Below, piece after piece: positions 1-9,240 of a stretch of 64,000 bases of DNA. The stretch lies in assembly GCF_013391415.1 (NCBI RefSeq), contig NZ_JACAXB010000007.1, positions 1 through 64,000 on the forward strand, given 5' to 3'. Origin of the DNA: Aquitalea sp. LB_tupeE. Its GTDB lineage: Bacteria > Pseudomonadota > Gammaproteobacteria > Burkholderiales > Chromobacteriaceae. The notes under the pieces are model-generated. The model made no database searches, had not been told where the DNA came from, and saw only the letters and a list, made by a program, of their open reading frames with translations. Positions within the stretch are counted from its first letter, which is position 1. Every line of letters starts with the position of its first letter. The position numbers and the translations under genes were made by a program.

Positions 1-46
1 CGCCTAAAGAGAAAGCTATTCTATAAACTCATTGCGAAACCGTCAA

Positions 47-73
47 GCCCCTGCACGTAGTTTTTGCAGGGGC
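47..73 (-). terminator. Hairpin downstream of rne
   Basis: A 9-bp perfect stem (GCCCCTGCA at 47-55 and TGCAGGGGC at 65-73) with a 9-nt loop lies just past the rne stop codon. The run of T that would make it a strong intrinsic terminator is weak on the minus strand, so it may act as a 3' stabiliser or a modest terminator. Confidence 0.55.
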
Positions 74-84
74 CTTTCACGGCA

Positions 85-3000
85 TCAGCTATTGCGGGTT
101 TCCACCTGCTTGAGTTCAACCACTACCGGCTGCTCTTCAGTCTGACGTACCACGTCAAGACGACGCGGACCTGCAGGCACTTCAACCTGCGGCACCACGA
201 CTTCAGACACCGCCTTGGTGGCAACCATCACCAGACCACCCAGATCAGCCGGCAACTCGGCTTCGATCTTGGGCTGGGCCGTAACGGCAGTTTCCACGAC
301 CACCGGTGCCACTGCCACCGGCTCAATCACGGCAACTTCTTCAACTTGCGCAGCAGCAGGATGTTCGGCAGGTGCCGGTTCGGCGGCAACCACCACCTCG
401 GCCTGCTCAAGCGTGGTTTCTACCACGGTGCTGACCTGCTCCAGCGGCGCGGCCACTTCGGCAACTTCCACAGTCTCGACAGCCACAGCAGCTTCGGTAA
501 CAACAACTGCTGCAGGTTCAGCCACCTCGGCTACCACCACATGCTCTGCCTGCACTACCGGTTCGGATGCGGCTTCAACCGGCGCGGCTTCAACAGCGAC
601 CGTCTCAACCGGTGCAGCCACCAGAGCAACAACTTCTTGCGCTACCTCGACCGGGGCTGCGGCAACTTCCACCGCGTCCACTGCAACGGCAGCTTCTGCA
701 GCCGGCTGGGTGACCGCTTCGGCAACCACCGCAACAGCAGCGGCGGCAGCCACGCCGGCAACAGCCACTTCGGCAGTCACATCGCCTGCGGCGGCCTCTG
801 CCACCTGAGCAGTGTTATCACCTTCGACATTGTCACGACGACGGTCACGACGGCCACGACGGCGACGACCGCGTTCGGCACGCTCTTGCTGTTCAGCAGA
901 CTCTGCGGCGGCCTCCACGCCTTCGGCGCTGTTCAGGTTCAGTTCTTCCTGTGCGGCAGCCTGCGGCTTGTCGGCTTCATTGCGCTCAGCCTGCTGGCGG
1001 CGACGGGACGGTTTCTCGGCGGCCTGCGGTGCAGCTTGTTCGCTACGTTCTTCAGTCTGGGGACGAGCATTCTGCTCACGCGCTTCACGGTTTTCACGCG
1101 GCTCGCGTTCACGGCGCTGGCGCGGTTCGCGTTGCGGTTGCTCGCTGCGCTCAGCACGTTCCGGGCGCTCTGCGCGTTCGGTACGCTCGGTACGCTCGGT
1201 ACGTTCCGGACGTTCTACGCGTTCCGGACGCTCTTGACGGTCACCGCGCTCACTGCGCTGACGACGGCCATCCTGGCGTTCACCATCGGCACGTGCTTCG
1301 GTCGGGCGCTTGCCGGCCTCTTCACCCAGACGGCGATCGTGATGATCACGGCGTGCCTGGCTGCCCGGACGACGCTCGTTATTGCGCTGGCGGTTGCCAT
1401 TGCGCTGACCTTCGCGCTGGCCGGTGCTGGCCGGTTTTTTCTTCTCGGTTTCCTGCGGTGCAGCTTCCGGTTCGGCAAACAGGCTCTTCACCCAGCCGAA
1501 GAAGCGGCTGACCACGCCCTGCTCGGCAACGACCGGTGCGGCCACCGGAGCAGGCTGGGTCGATACCGGCGCAGGTTGCTGCGGGGTAATGCCTTTGACG
1601 GCGGCTTCCTGACGTTCGGCCTTGGGCTTTTCCTGACCGAAGTTGGTGATAATGTCTTCTTCCTGCACTTCCACGCGCAGATAGCTCGGGCCATCGCCCA
1701 GCTCGGCCAGATCGTCGTGACGGATACGGGCGATCTTGTAATGCGGGGTTTCCAGATGGATGTTCGGAATCAGCACCACATCCACGTCCAGACGTTCTTC
1801 GATGGAGTGGATTTCGGCACGTTTTTCGTTCAGCAGGAAGGTGGCAACATCAACCGGCACCTGGGCGTGAACCGCACCGGTGTTTTCCTTCATGGCCTCT
1901 TCCTGGATGATGCGCAGGATGTGCAGTGCGGAGGATTCGGTACCACGGATGAAGCCGATGCCATGGCAGCGCGGGCAAGGTTCGTGGCTGGTTTCACCCA
2001 GCGACGGCTGCAGACGCTGACGCGACAGTTCCAGCAGGCCGAAGCGGGACAGCTTGCCCATTTGTACGCGGGCGCGGTCGTGCTTCAACACATCGCGCAG
2101 CTTGTTTTCCACTTCGCGCTGGTTTTTCGGGTTTTCCATGTCGATGAAGTCGATCACGATCAGACCGCCCAGGTCGCGCAGACGCAGCTGGCGGGCGATT
2201 TCTTCGGCGGCTTCAACGTTGGTGCGCAGGGCGGTTTCCTCAATGTCGGCACCCTTGGTGGAGCGGGCGGAGTTGACGTCGATGGAGACCAGCGCTTCGG
2301 TGTGGTCGATCACGATGGCACCACCGGACGGCAGCTGCACGCTGCGCGAGAAGGCGGTTTCGATCTGGTGTTCGATCTGGAAGCGGGAGAACAGCGGTAC
2401 GTGATCCTTGTACAGCTTCACGCGATGCACCATGTTCGGCATCACGTGACTCATGAACTGGCGGGCCTGTTCGTAGATTTCGTCGGTATCGATCAGGATT
2501 TCGCCGATGTCCGGATGGTAGTAGTCACGGATAGCACGAATCACCAGGCTGCCTTCCTGCAGAATCAGGAAAGGCGCGCTTTGCGAGCCGGCCGCACCTT
2601 CAATGGCGCGCCACAGCTGCATCAGGTAACCCATGTCCCATTGCAATTCTTCCAGATTGCGGCCAATACCGGCGGTACGGGCAATCAGGCTCATGCCATT
2701 GGGAACTTCCAGCTGGGCGAGCAGGTCTTTCAGCTCCTGACGCTCTTCACCCTCGATGCGGCGCGATACGCCACCACCACGCGGGTTGTTCGGCATCAGA
2801 ACCAGGTAACGGCCAGCCAGGCTGATATAGGTAGTGAGGGCGGCACCCTTGTTGCCACGCTCGTCCTTTTCTACCTGAACAACCACTTCCATGCCTTCGC
2901 GCAGCACGTCCTGAATGCGCGGACGGCCGCCGTCATAGCCCTGGAAATAGGAACGGGATACTTCCTTGAACGGCAGAAAGCCGTGACGTTCGGTGCCGTA

Positions 3001-3177
3001 ATCGACAAAGCACGCTTCGAGCGAAGGCTCGATACGGGTGATGATACCTTTGTAGATATTCCCCTTGCGCTGTTCCTTGCCAACGGTTTCGATATCGAGG
3101 TCAACGAGCTTTTGCCCGTCGACGATGGCAACGCGCAGCTCTTCAGCCTGCGTTGCATTAAACAACATGCGTTTCAT
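85..3177 (-). CDS. rne: Ribonuclease E
   Basis: 1030-residue endoribonuclease E, the core of the RNA degradosome, cutting AU-rich single-stranded RNA in mRNA decay and rRNA/tRNA maturation. The N-terminal half is canonical: S1 domain, RNase H-like and DNase I-like folds, and the zinc-link motif CPRCHG near residue 400. At about residues 555-567 (SRFFGWVKSLF) there is an amphipathic helix matching the known membrane anchor of RNase E. It is followed by an Arg/Glu-rich low-complexity region (repeats of ER-T/P/A) and a long Val/Ala/Glu-rich tail, as expected for the disordered scaffold half. The start at 3177 (MKRMLFNATQ) is chosen over an in-frame upstream codon because this is the family's conserved N terminus. 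Divergent from rluC, as in E. coli. Confidence 0.97.
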   Translation of the reverse strand: MKRMLFNATQAEELRVAIVDGQKLVDLDIETVGKEQRKGNIYKGIITRIEPSLEACFVDYGTERHGFLPFKEVSRSYFQGYDGGRPRIQDVLREGMEVVVQVEKDERGNKGAALTTYISLAGRYLVLMPNNPRGGGVSRRIEGEERQELKDLLAQLEVPNGMSLIARTAGIGRNLEELQWDMGYLMQLWRAIEGAAGSQSAPFLILQEGSLVIRAIRDYYHPDIGEILIDTDEIYEQARQFMSHVMPNMVHRVKLYKDHVPLFSRFQIEHQIETAFSRSVQLPSGGAIVIDHTEALVSIDVNSARSTKGADIEETALRTNVEAAEEIARQLRLRDLGGLIVIDFIDMENPKNQREVENKLRDVLKHDRARVQMGKLSRFGLLELSRQRLQPSLGETSHEPCPRCHGIGFIRGTESSALHILRIIQEEAMKENTGAVHAQVPVDVATFLLNEKRAEIHSIEERLDVDVVLIPNIHLETPHYKIARIRHDDLAELGDGPSYLRVEVQEEDIITNFGQEKPKAERQEAAVKGITPQQPAPVSTQPAPVAAPVVAEQGVVSRFFGWVKSLFAEPEAAPQETEKKKPASTGQREGQRNGNRQRNNERRPGSQARRDHHDRRLGEEAGKRPTEARADGERQDGRRQRSERGDRQERPERVERPERTERTERTERAERPERAERSEQPQREPRQRREREPRENREAREQNARPQTEERSEQAAPQAAEKPSRRRQQAERNEADKPQAAAQEELNLNSAEGVEAAAESAEQQERAERGRRRRGRRDRRRDNVEGDNTAQVAEAAAGDVTAEVAVAGVAAAAAVAVVAEAVTQPAAEAAVAVDAVEVAAAPVEVAQEVVALVAAPVETVAVEAAPVEAASEPVVQAEHVVVAEVAEPAAVVVTEAAVAVETVEVAEVAAPLEQVSTVVETTLEQAEVVVAAEPAPAEHPAAAQVEEVAVIEPVAVAPVVVETAVTAQPKIEAELPADLGGLVMVATKAVSEVVVPQVEVPAGPRRLDVVRQTEEQPVVVELKQVETRNS

Positions 3178-3698
3178 AAACATTCCCTGCGCAGGCACTC
3201 ACGCAAGGGATGCAGCCAGTATTTGACGGCCCAGAGACTAGTGATGGGCGCTTTCCGAAAGAAGTGTTGGTATAAAGATCATTACAACCGAGATATCAAG
3301 CCTACTTCCTGACGTAATTTCACACGAGCCCGGGGGTTTGAGCGCATTAGCGCAACGGATATTTTCTTCCGGGTTGCCATCACGGGCAGCCTGGACAAAC
3401 TGGAGAGCATCGTGCCGGGTCAAACTTTGCTGCAATATCTCCTGACTGGCTTTGCATCAGGAAATGGAATACTGGTGAGTGCGTTATGCGACTAAATGCA
3501 TTACCATCGCTGCTTTTTGGTGAGCGAGTTAACCTTGGCTGCGGCCGGTTGACGCGGCATCAGGTCAGGGTCATTACCCTGCCGGCCGGTTCACTTTCCC
3601 GCAGCAGCATCACGCGGCAATACTGCCTGTGACCATGGCTTTCCGGAACGCTGTCATCGCACTGAAATGTGCGGTCGAGCGCACGAAGTATAAGCAAT
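3178..3698. promoter_or_regulatory. rne-rluC divergent intergenic region
   Basis: A 521-bp stretch with no convincing gene between divergent rne and rluC. In E. coli the rne leader is long and binds RNase E to autoregulate its own mRNA; the length here allows the same, but I cannot identify the diagnostic hairpins by eye. A weak minus-strand promoter may be present: TTGATA at 3294-3299 and TATACC-like sequence near 3269-3274, with a long spacer. No strong promoter for rluC was recognised. Confidence 0.4.
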
Positions 3699-4634
3699 AT
3701 GACTGACATTCGCAAAGACTCCGTCACGTTTCTTGACGTGGACGAGGGAGATTCCGGCCAGCGGCTGGACAACTTTCTGGTACGCATTCTCAAAGGCGTA
3801 CCAAAAAGCCATATTTACCGCATTCTGCGCTCGGGCGAAGTCCGGGTGAACAAGGGGCGCAGCGACGCTTCCTATCGCATTCAGGCGGGCGACATCATCC
3901 GCATTCCGCCCATCCGCCTGGCCGAGCGTCCGGTCAATGACGTGCCGCCCGGCAGCTTTCCGGTGGTGTACGAAGACAATGCCCTGCTGGTGATCGACAA
4001 GCCCGCCGGCGTAGCCGTACATGGCGGCAGCGGCGTGTCCTTTGGTGTGATCGAACAATTGCGCAAGGCGCATCCGGACTGGAAATACCTGGAGCTGGTA
4101 CACCGACTGGACCGGGAAACCTCTGGCCTGCTGATGCTGGCCAAGAAGCGCTCGGCGCTGGTGAAGCTGCATGACATGATGCGTGCCAATGTGCCGGACA
4201 AACGTTACCTGGCACTGGGCATTGGCCAATGGGATTCCAGCAAGAAAGCCGTCAAGCTGCCCTTGTTCAAGTTCCATACCGCCGACGGCGAGCGCCGGGT
4301 CAAGGTAGCCGAAGGCGACGACGGCCAGTTTGCCCATACCAACTTCAGCATTGTGGAACGCTTTGCCGACTTCACGCTGGTAGAGGCTCATCTGCGCACC
4401 GGCCGTACCCATCAGATCCGCGTGCACATGCAGGCCAGCGGCTGCCCGATTGCCGGTGATGAAAAATACGGTGACTTTGCGCTCAACAAGGAACTGGCGC
4501 GCAGCGGCCTCAAGCGCATGTTCCTGCACGCACGCAGCCTGACCCTACCCCACCCGCTGACCGGCGAGCCGCTCAAGCTGGAAGCACCACTGCCAGCCGA
4601 GCTGGAAGGCTTCTTGCAGAAACTGAGGCGCTGA
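3699..4634 (+). CDS. rluC: 23S rRNA pseudouridine synthase RluC
   Basis: 311-residue RluA-family pseudouridine synthase; RluC modifies U955, U2504 and U2580 (E. coli numbering) in 23S rRNA. An N-terminal S4-like RNA-binding domain (about residues 20-70) precedes the catalytic domain. The catalytic aspartate is D138 in HRLDRETSGL. Start chosen at the ATG at 3699 (MTDIRKDSV); an upstream in-frame codon at 3669 would add ten non-conserved residues. The rne/rluC divergent pairing supports RluC over RluD or RluA. The stop overlaps the next start by one base (TGATG), so the HAD gene is probably translationally coupled. Confidence 0.93.
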   Translation: MTDIRKDSVTFLDVDEGDSGQRLDNFLVRILKGVPKSHIYRILRSGEVRVNKGRSDASYRIQAGDIIRIPPIRLAERPVNDVPPGSFPVVYEDNALLVIDKPAGVAVHGGSGVSFGVIEQLRKAHPDWKYLELVHRLDRETSGLLMLAKKRSALVKLHDMMRANVPDKRYLALGIGQWDSSKKAVKLPLFKFHTADGERRVKVAEGDDGQFAHTNFSIVERFADFTLVEAHLRTGRTHQIRVHMQASGCPIAGDEKYGDFALNKELARSGLKRMFLHARSLTLPHPLTGEPLKLEAPLPAELEGFLQKLRR

Positions 4635-5293
4635 TGGCACGCATTTACGATCTGCTGGTATTCGACTGGGACGGTACGCTGATGGACTCCACCGCGCATA
4701 TCACCCACTCCATCCAGAATGCCTGCCGCGAACTGGGCCTGCCGGTGCCAGACCGCCAGGCTGCCAGTCATGTGATTGGTCTGCGGCTGGACCAGGCCCT
4801 GCACATGGCCTGCCCCGGCCTGGACGATGCCCAGCACAAGGCGCTGACCGAATGTTTCATCCGCCATTACCGCAGCAGTGACGATGGCGTGACACTGTTT
4901 GATGGCGTGCGTGAAGGTCTGCATGCCTTGCGCGAGCGCGGTGTATTCATGGCAGTGGCCACCGGTAACAGCCGGGTGGGCCTGAATCGCCTGCTGGCGG
5001 AAACGGGCCTGGGACCTTTGTTTGATGCCACCCGCACCGTGGACGAATGCCATTCCAAACCGCATCCGGCCATGCTGCAGGAAATCAGTGACGAACTGGG
5101 TGTGGAGCTGGCGCGCACCGTGATGATAGGCGACACCAGCCACGACCTGAACATGGCGCTGAATGCCCGTGCGCATGGCGTGGGCGTGAGTTACGGCGCA
5201 CACGACGTGAAGCTGTTGCAGGACTGCCAGCCACAAACCATCGTCCACAGTTTTGCGGAGTTGCAGCAATGGCTGCTGACACGACTCGGCTGA
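4634..5293 (+). CDS. HAD-superfamily phosphatase, phosphoglycolate phosphatase-like
   Basis: 219-residue HAD hydrolase. Motif I is FDWDGTLMDS with nucleophile D11 and acid/base D13; a helical cap follows, then motif II (VATGNSR) and motif III/IV (KPHPAM and IGDTSHDLNMA). It resembles Gph/YfdR-type small-molecule phosphatases, so phosphoglycolate or a nucleotide-derived phosphate are plausible substrates, but family members are promiscuous and the true substrate cannot be read from sequence. It overlaps rluC by one base and the following Rieske gene by 25 bases, indicating one operon. Confidence 0.88.
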   Translation: MARIYDLLVFDWDGTLMDSTAHITHSIQNACRELGLPVPDRQAASHVIGLRLDQALHMACPGLDDAQHKALTECFIRHYRSSDDGVTLFDGVREGLHALRERGVFMAVATGNSRVGLNRLLAETGLGPLFDATRTVDECHSKPHPAMLQEISDELGVELARTVMIGDTSHDLNMALNARAHGVGVSYGAHDVKLLQDCQPQTIVHSFAELQQWLLTRLG

Positions 5294-5628
5294 TCTGCGA
5301 CAGTAGCGCGCTGCGCGATAGCGACCGGGCAGTACGCTTTGAAATCACCGGCCCGGATGGCAAGTCGCAGTCCGCCATCGCCCTGCGCTACCAAGGCAGG
5401 GTGTATGGCTATGTCAATGCCTGCCGTCACATTCCGATCGAGCTGGACCTGCAAGACGGCAATGTGTTTGATCTCTCCGGCCAATACCTGGTATGCAGCA
5501 TGCATGGCGCGCTCTACCTGCCCAATAATGGCCGTTGCGTCGGCGGCCCCTGCCGCGGGCAAAGCCTGCAAGCCCTGCCTTTATCTGAAGCAGATGGCAA
5601 AGTGTGGCTGAATATCATGCCAGACTGA
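5269..5628 (+). CDS. Small Rieske [2Fe-2S] protein
   Basis: 119-residue single-domain Rieske ferredoxin-like protein. The two cluster motifs are visible: C-x-H (C52, H54) and C-x2-H (C76, H79), giving the two-Cys/two-His ligation of Rieske clusters. No oxygenase catalytic domain is attached, so it resembles electron-transfer components or an assimilatory nitrite reductase small subunit type. Its partner is not obvious from the neighbours. It starts inside the HAD gene (25-base overlap), so translation is probably coupled. Confidence 0.87.
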   Translation: MAADTTRLICDSSALRDSDRAVRFEITGPDGKSQSAIALRYQGRVYGYVNACRHIPIELDLQDGNVFDLSGQYLVCSMHGALYLPNNGRCVGGPCRGQSLQALPLSEADGKVWLNIMPD

Positions 5629-5670
5629 TTTTTTGTTAGACTGCCGACATTCGCAATCAAGGCAACTGCA

Positions 5671-6609
5671 ATGAACGACACTCCGAACTGGGAACGTCAA
5701 CTGGTGGAAAAACTGGCCATGGCGGCCCTGGTGGAACAACGCCGCGCCCGACGCTGGAAAATCTTTTTCCGCCTGGTGTGGCTGGGCATTATTGGCGGCC
5801 TGCTGGCCACCGCCTTCCTGCGCAATGAAGACAAATCGGCCGAAGCCCTTACCGGTAGCGGCCACACCGCCGTCATCAGCCTGGAAGGCGTGATCGACAG
5901 CGAGAGCAATACCGCGGAAAAACTGACCGCCGCGCTGGAAGACGCCTACAAAGACAGTGGCACGCGCGGCATCATCATCGAGGCCAACAGCCCTGGTGGC
6001 AGCCCGGTATTGTCCGGTATGGCCTATGACGAAATCCGTCGCCTGAAAAAGCAGCATCCGGCCATTCCGGTGTATGTCACGGTGCAGGAAGTGTGCGCTT
6101 CCGGTTGCTATTACATTGCCGCCGCTGCCGACAAGATTTTTGTCGACAAGGCCAGCATCATCGGCTCTATCGGCGTATTGTCGGACGGTTTTGGTTTTAC
6201 CGGCCTGATGGACAAGCTGGGCGTGGAGCGCCGCCTGAAAACCGCCGGTGAAAACAAGGCGATGGGCGATCCCTTCTCCCCGACCAATCCCAAACAGGAA
6301 GCCATTCGCCAGCAGTTGCTGGATGACATCCATCAGCAATTCATCAAGGCGGTCAAGGACGGACGCGGCAACCGCCTCAAGAATGACCCGCAGCTGTTTT
6401 CCGGCATGGTATGGATTGGTGAAAAAGGCATTCCGCTGGGATTGGCCGATGGGCTGGGTAGCACCCGCTCGGTGGCACGCGACGTGATCAAGGCGGAAAA
6501 GACGGTGGACTACACGCAGCAGGATGACTTGTCCAGCCGGGTTGCACGCAAGATCGGCGTGGAATTTGCCGGCGGCGTACGCAGCCTGTTCAACACCCGC
6601 CTGTTCTGA
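5671..6609 (+). CDS. sppA: Signal peptide peptidase SppA (short form)
   Basis: 312-residue S49-family peptidase of the inner membrane, which degrades cleaved signal peptides and some membrane segments. One membrane segment spans about residues 32-50, followed by a periplasmic catalytic domain. The serine nucleophile is S144 in CASGCYYIA and the general-base lysine is probably K196 in TAGENKAMGD. The length fits the single-domain form, about half the size of E. coli SppA (618 residues). It is 42 bp downstream of the Rieske gene and probably in the same transcript. Confidence 0.93.
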   Translation: MNDTPNWERQLVEKLAMAALVEQRRARRWKIFFRLVWLGIIGGLLATAFLRNEDKSAEALTGSGHTAVISLEGVIDSESNTAEKLTAALEDAYKDSGTRGIIIEANSPGGSPVLSGMAYDEIRRLKKQHPAIPVYVTVQEVCASGCYYIAAAADKIFVDKASIIGSIGVLSDGFGFTGLMDKLGVERRLKTAGENKAMGDPFSPTNPKQEAIRQQLLDDIHQQFIKAVKDGRGNRLKNDPQLFSGMVWIGEKGIPLGLADGLGSTRSVARDVIKAEKTVDYTQQDDLSSRVARKIGVEFAGGVRSLFNTRLF

Positions 6610-6634
6610 CCCACTTACCGTCACGGAGCATCTG

Positions 6635-7456
6635 ATGGCACGCAGACGACGCCGGCAGGAAGAAGAGCACGAGAACCACGAACGTTGGCTGGTTTCCTAT
6701 GCCGACTTCATTACCCTCTTGTTTGCCTTTTTCGTGGTGATGTATGCCATTTCCTCGGTCAACGAAGGCAAATACCGCGTGCTGTCCTCCGCTATTGTCG
6801 ATGCCTTTCGTAGTGGCTCGACAGTGAATATCCAGACCACCCCGCCCACAGGCGGGGCCAATACCATGATTGAGATTCCCGACACCAAGCCGATTGCCAA
6901 GGCAGTGAAGGGAGACCACCACATCGACCCGGCCTCCAAGCAGGGCTCACTGGCGGCGGACCTGGCCAAGGTGATGGACCCGCTGGTCAAGGGCGGGCAA
7001 GTCAACATTACCCAAAGCCCCAAAGGCGTTACCGTAGACATCCGCGACACCGCCCTCTTTCCGGTAGGTCAGGCCTCACCCAATGATCAGTCGCGGCAAA
7101 TCATGGCCGGTATGGCTGCCTTGCTGTCCAAGGTGGACAACCAGATCAGGGTGGAAGGCTTCACCGACAACGTACCGATCAAGACCTCCACCTACCCTTC
7201 CAACTGGGAACTGTCTGCCGCGCGCGCGGGCAGCGTGGTGCGCCTGTTCCAGGAAAGCGGCATCAATCCTTCACGTCTGGTTGCGGTTGGCCGTGGTGAA
7301 AACCTGCCGGTAGCCGACAATGCCACCCCGGATGGCCGGGCCACCAATCGTCGCGTGTCCATCACCGTACTGGCCGAAGACCAGAACGAAGCAGAAGTGA
7401 TGCCATCGCAACCATCAACCACCCCGACACCCGTCGCAACGCCGCCGGAAAAATAA
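6635..7456 (+). CDS. motD: MotB/MotD-type flagellar stator protein
   Basis: 273-residue MotB-family protein that anchors the flagellar stator to peptidoglycan and forms the proton channel with a MotA-type partner. The single membrane helix (about residues 18-40) contains SYADFITLLFAFF, whose Asp (D24) is the proton-carrying residue. A C-terminal OmpA-like peptidoglycan-binding domain follows, with the NWELSAARA motif. The start at 6635 follows GGAG and begins MARRRRRQEE. The call MotD rather than MotB is by overall similarity and the lack of an adjacent motA; no motA/motC is present in the window, so the gene is an orphan here. Confidence 0.87.
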   Translation: MARRRRRQEEEHENHERWLVSYADFITLLFAFFVVMYAISSVNEGKYRVLSSAIVDAFRSGSTVNIQTTPPTGGANTMIEIPDTKPIAKAVKGDHHIDPASKQGSLAADLAKVMDPLVKGGQVNITQSPKGVTVDIRDTALFPVGQASPNDQSRQIMAGMAALLSKVDNQIRVEGFTDNVPIKTSTYPSNWELSAARAGSVVRLFQESGINPSRLVAVGRGENLPVADNATPDGRATNRRVSITVLAEDQNEAEVMPSQPSTTPTPVATPPEK

Positions 7457-7493
7457 TCACTAGCCCAGAAAAAAAGCCTGTCAGGAGGAGACC

Positions 7494-8084
7494 ATGACCA
7501 CCCCGCTTTCCACCACCGCACTGGAACAACTGTTTTACAATGCCCGCACCCACAGCCACTGGCAAAACCGTGCCGTGAGTAATGAAACCCTGCACCAGCT
7601 ATTCGACCTGCTAAAGCAGTGCCCGACCAGCGCCAATGCCTCTCCCGCCCGCTTCGTCTTTCTCAAGAGCACCGACGCCAAGGAAAAACTGCGTCCCTTC
7701 CTGATGGAGGGCAATGTGGAGAAAACCCTCAGCGCACCGGTTTGCGTGATCGTGGCGCAAGACATGCAGTTTTACGAGCATCTGCCGCGCCTGTACCCGC
7801 ATGCCGATGCCAAGAGCTGGTTTGAAGGCAATGCGGCCGCCATTGAAGCCACTGCAGCACGCAACAGCAGCCTGCAAGGCGCTTACCTGATCATGGCCGC
7901 GCGCTCGCTGGGACTGGACTGCGGCCCGATGTCCGGCTTTGACAATGCCGGTGTGGATAAGGCCTTTTTCCTCGACGGACGGTTCAAATCCAACTTCTTG
8001 ATCAACCTGGGCTATGGTGAAGCCGGCAAGCTGCACCCGCGCTCCCCGCGCTTTGATTTTGCCGACGCCTGCCAGATACTCTGA
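7494..8084 (+). CDS. RutE/HadB-like nitroreductase family oxidoreductase
   Basis: 196-residue FMN-dependent nitroreductase-fold protein. Length and the motif LGLDCGPMSGFDNAGVD match the RutE subgroup, whose E. coli member reduces malonic semialdehyde to 3-hydroxypropionate in pyrimidine catabolism. No rut genes are nearby, so a general quinone, nitro or aldehyde reductase is equally possible. A good Shine-Dalgarno (AGGAGGAG) precedes the ATG. The next gene, pyrD, is pyrimidine-related, but this may be coincidence. Confidence 0.85.
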   Translation: MTTPLSTTALEQLFYNARTHSHWQNRAVSNETLHQLFDLLKQCPTSANASPARFVFLKSTDAKEKLRPFLMEGNVEKTLSAPVCVIVAQDMQFYEHLPRLYPHADAKSWFEGNAAAIEATAARNSSLQGAYLIMAARSLGLDCGPMSGFDNAGVDKAFFLDGRFKSNFLINLGYGEAGKLHPRSPRFDFADACQIL

Positions 8085-8094
8085 TCAACCATTC

Positions 8095-8122
8095 TGACGG
8101 TCAGCCAGCCTGCCGACCGTCA
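8095..8122 (+). terminator. Hairpin after the nitroreductase gene
   Basis: Perfect 8-bp stem TGACGGTC (8095-8102) and GACCGTCA (8115-8122) with a 12-nt loop. It is followed only by AAAACTTCGG, so intrinsic termination would be weak. It separates the sppA-motD-nitroreductase group from pyrD. Confidence 0.4.
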
Positions 8123-8126
8123 AAAC

Positions 8127-8156
8127 TTCGGTTTCACCGGCCGCCCCGGTTATACT
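8127..8156 (+). promoter_or_regulatory. Candidate promoter of pyrD
   Basis: A good -10 hexamer TATACT lies at 8151-8156, 29 bp before the pyrD start. The best -35 candidate, TTCGGT at 8127-8132 with an 18-bp spacer, is poor, so the call rests mainly on the -10. Confidence 0.4.
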
Positions 8157-8184
8157 AGCGGCCATATTCACTCCGGAGACGCCG

Positions 8185-9225
8185 ATGCTTTACCCCCTTC
8201 TGCGCCCTCTGCTGTTCAGATTTGACGCAGAAACCGCCCACGAACACACCCTGCACCTGCTGGACAAGGCACATCAGCTGCGTCTGCTCTCACTGGCCAC
8301 ACCAGCTGCCACGCGCGCACCGGTCAAGGCCATGGGGCTGACCTTTCCCAATGCGGTCGGGCTGGCAGCCGGACTGGACAAGAATGGTGACCACATTGAT
8401 GCACTGGCGGCACTGGGCTTCGGCTTTCTGGAAATCGGCACCATCACACCCCGCCCGCAAGATGGCAACCCCAAACCGCGCCTGTTCCGCGTGCCGGAAC
8501 ACCAGGGCATCATCAATCGCATGGGTTTCAACAACCGTGGCGTCGATGTCCTGCTGAACAATGTGCGCAACTGCCATTTCAATGGTGTGCTGGGCATCAA
8601 CATCGGCAAGAACGCCGTCACCCCGATTGAAAACGCGGTGGACGACTACCTGATCTGCCTGGACAAGGTGTATGCCTATGCCAGTTACATCACAGTCAAT
8701 ATTTCTTCGCCCAACACCAAAAACCTGCGCCAGCTGCAACAGGGGGATGAACTATCCCGCCTGCTGTCGGCCCTGAAAACCCGCCAGCAGCAACTGGCAG
8801 ATCAGCATGGCCGCTATGTGCCGCTGGCAGTCAAGATTGCGCCAGACCTGGACGATGAACAGATTGCCGACATTGCCCGCCTGCTGACCGTCAACAAGAT
8901 TGATGGCGTGATTGCCACCAATACCACGCTGTCACGGGTGGAAATTGCCGGTCATCCGCTGCAAGATGAGGCCGGTGGCCTGTCTGGCGCTCCGGTGCGG
9001 GAGCGCTCGACGCAACTGATCCGCAAGCTGGCGCGTGAACTGGATGGCAGCTTGCCCATCATAGGTGTTGGTGGCATTTGCAGTGGTGCAGATGCCGTGG
9101 AAAAACTGCAAGCCGGCGCTACGCTGGTGCAGCTGTACAGCGGCCTGATTTACCAGGGACCGCCGCTGATCAGCCAATGCAGCCAGGCGATTGCCCGTCA
9201 CTTGCAACAACAAACCCGAAACTGA
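8185..9225 (+). CDS. pyrD: Dihydroorotate dehydrogenase (quinone), class 2
   Basis: 346-residue class 2 enzyme that oxidises dihydroorotate to orotate in de novo pyrimidine synthesis, passing electrons to membrane quinones. The N-terminal [20 protein letters not shown] helix pair is the membrane/quinone-binding extension typical of class 2. The FMN-barrel motifs are present: [25 protein letters not shown], and [11 protein letters not shown], which carries the catalytic serine of class 2 enzymes. [12 protein letters not shown] and VQLYSGLIY complete the phosphate-binding end. Usual length for the family. Confidence 0.98.
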   Translation: MLYPLLRPLLFRFDAETAHEHTLHLLDKAHQLRLLSLATPAATRAPVKAMGLTFPNAVGLAAGLDKNGDHIDALAALGFGFLEIGTITPRPQDGNPKPRLFRVPEHQGIINRMGFNNRGVDVLLNNVRNCHFNGVLGINIGKNAVTPIENAVDDYLICLDKVYAYASYITVNISSPNTKNLRQLQQGDELSRLLSALKTRQQQLADQHGRYVPLAVKIAPDLDDEQIADIARLLTVNKIDGVIATNTTLSRVEIAGHPLQDEAGGLSGAPVRERSTQLIRKLARELDGSLPIIGVGGICSGADAVEKLQAGATLVQLYSGLIYQGPPLISQCSQAIARHLQQQTRN

Positions 9226-9240
9226 TTTCGAGGAGCTGAT

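Noticed and set aside
64-3312. A 1082-codon plus-strand frame covering the whole of rne
   Set aside because: It is the antisense of rne. Such open antisense frames arise from GC-rich codon bias; the product is low-complexity and resembles no family.
3238-3435. 65-codon minus-strand frame in the rne leader region
   Set aside because: No ribosome-binding site, no conserved motif; its composition is as expected for chance.
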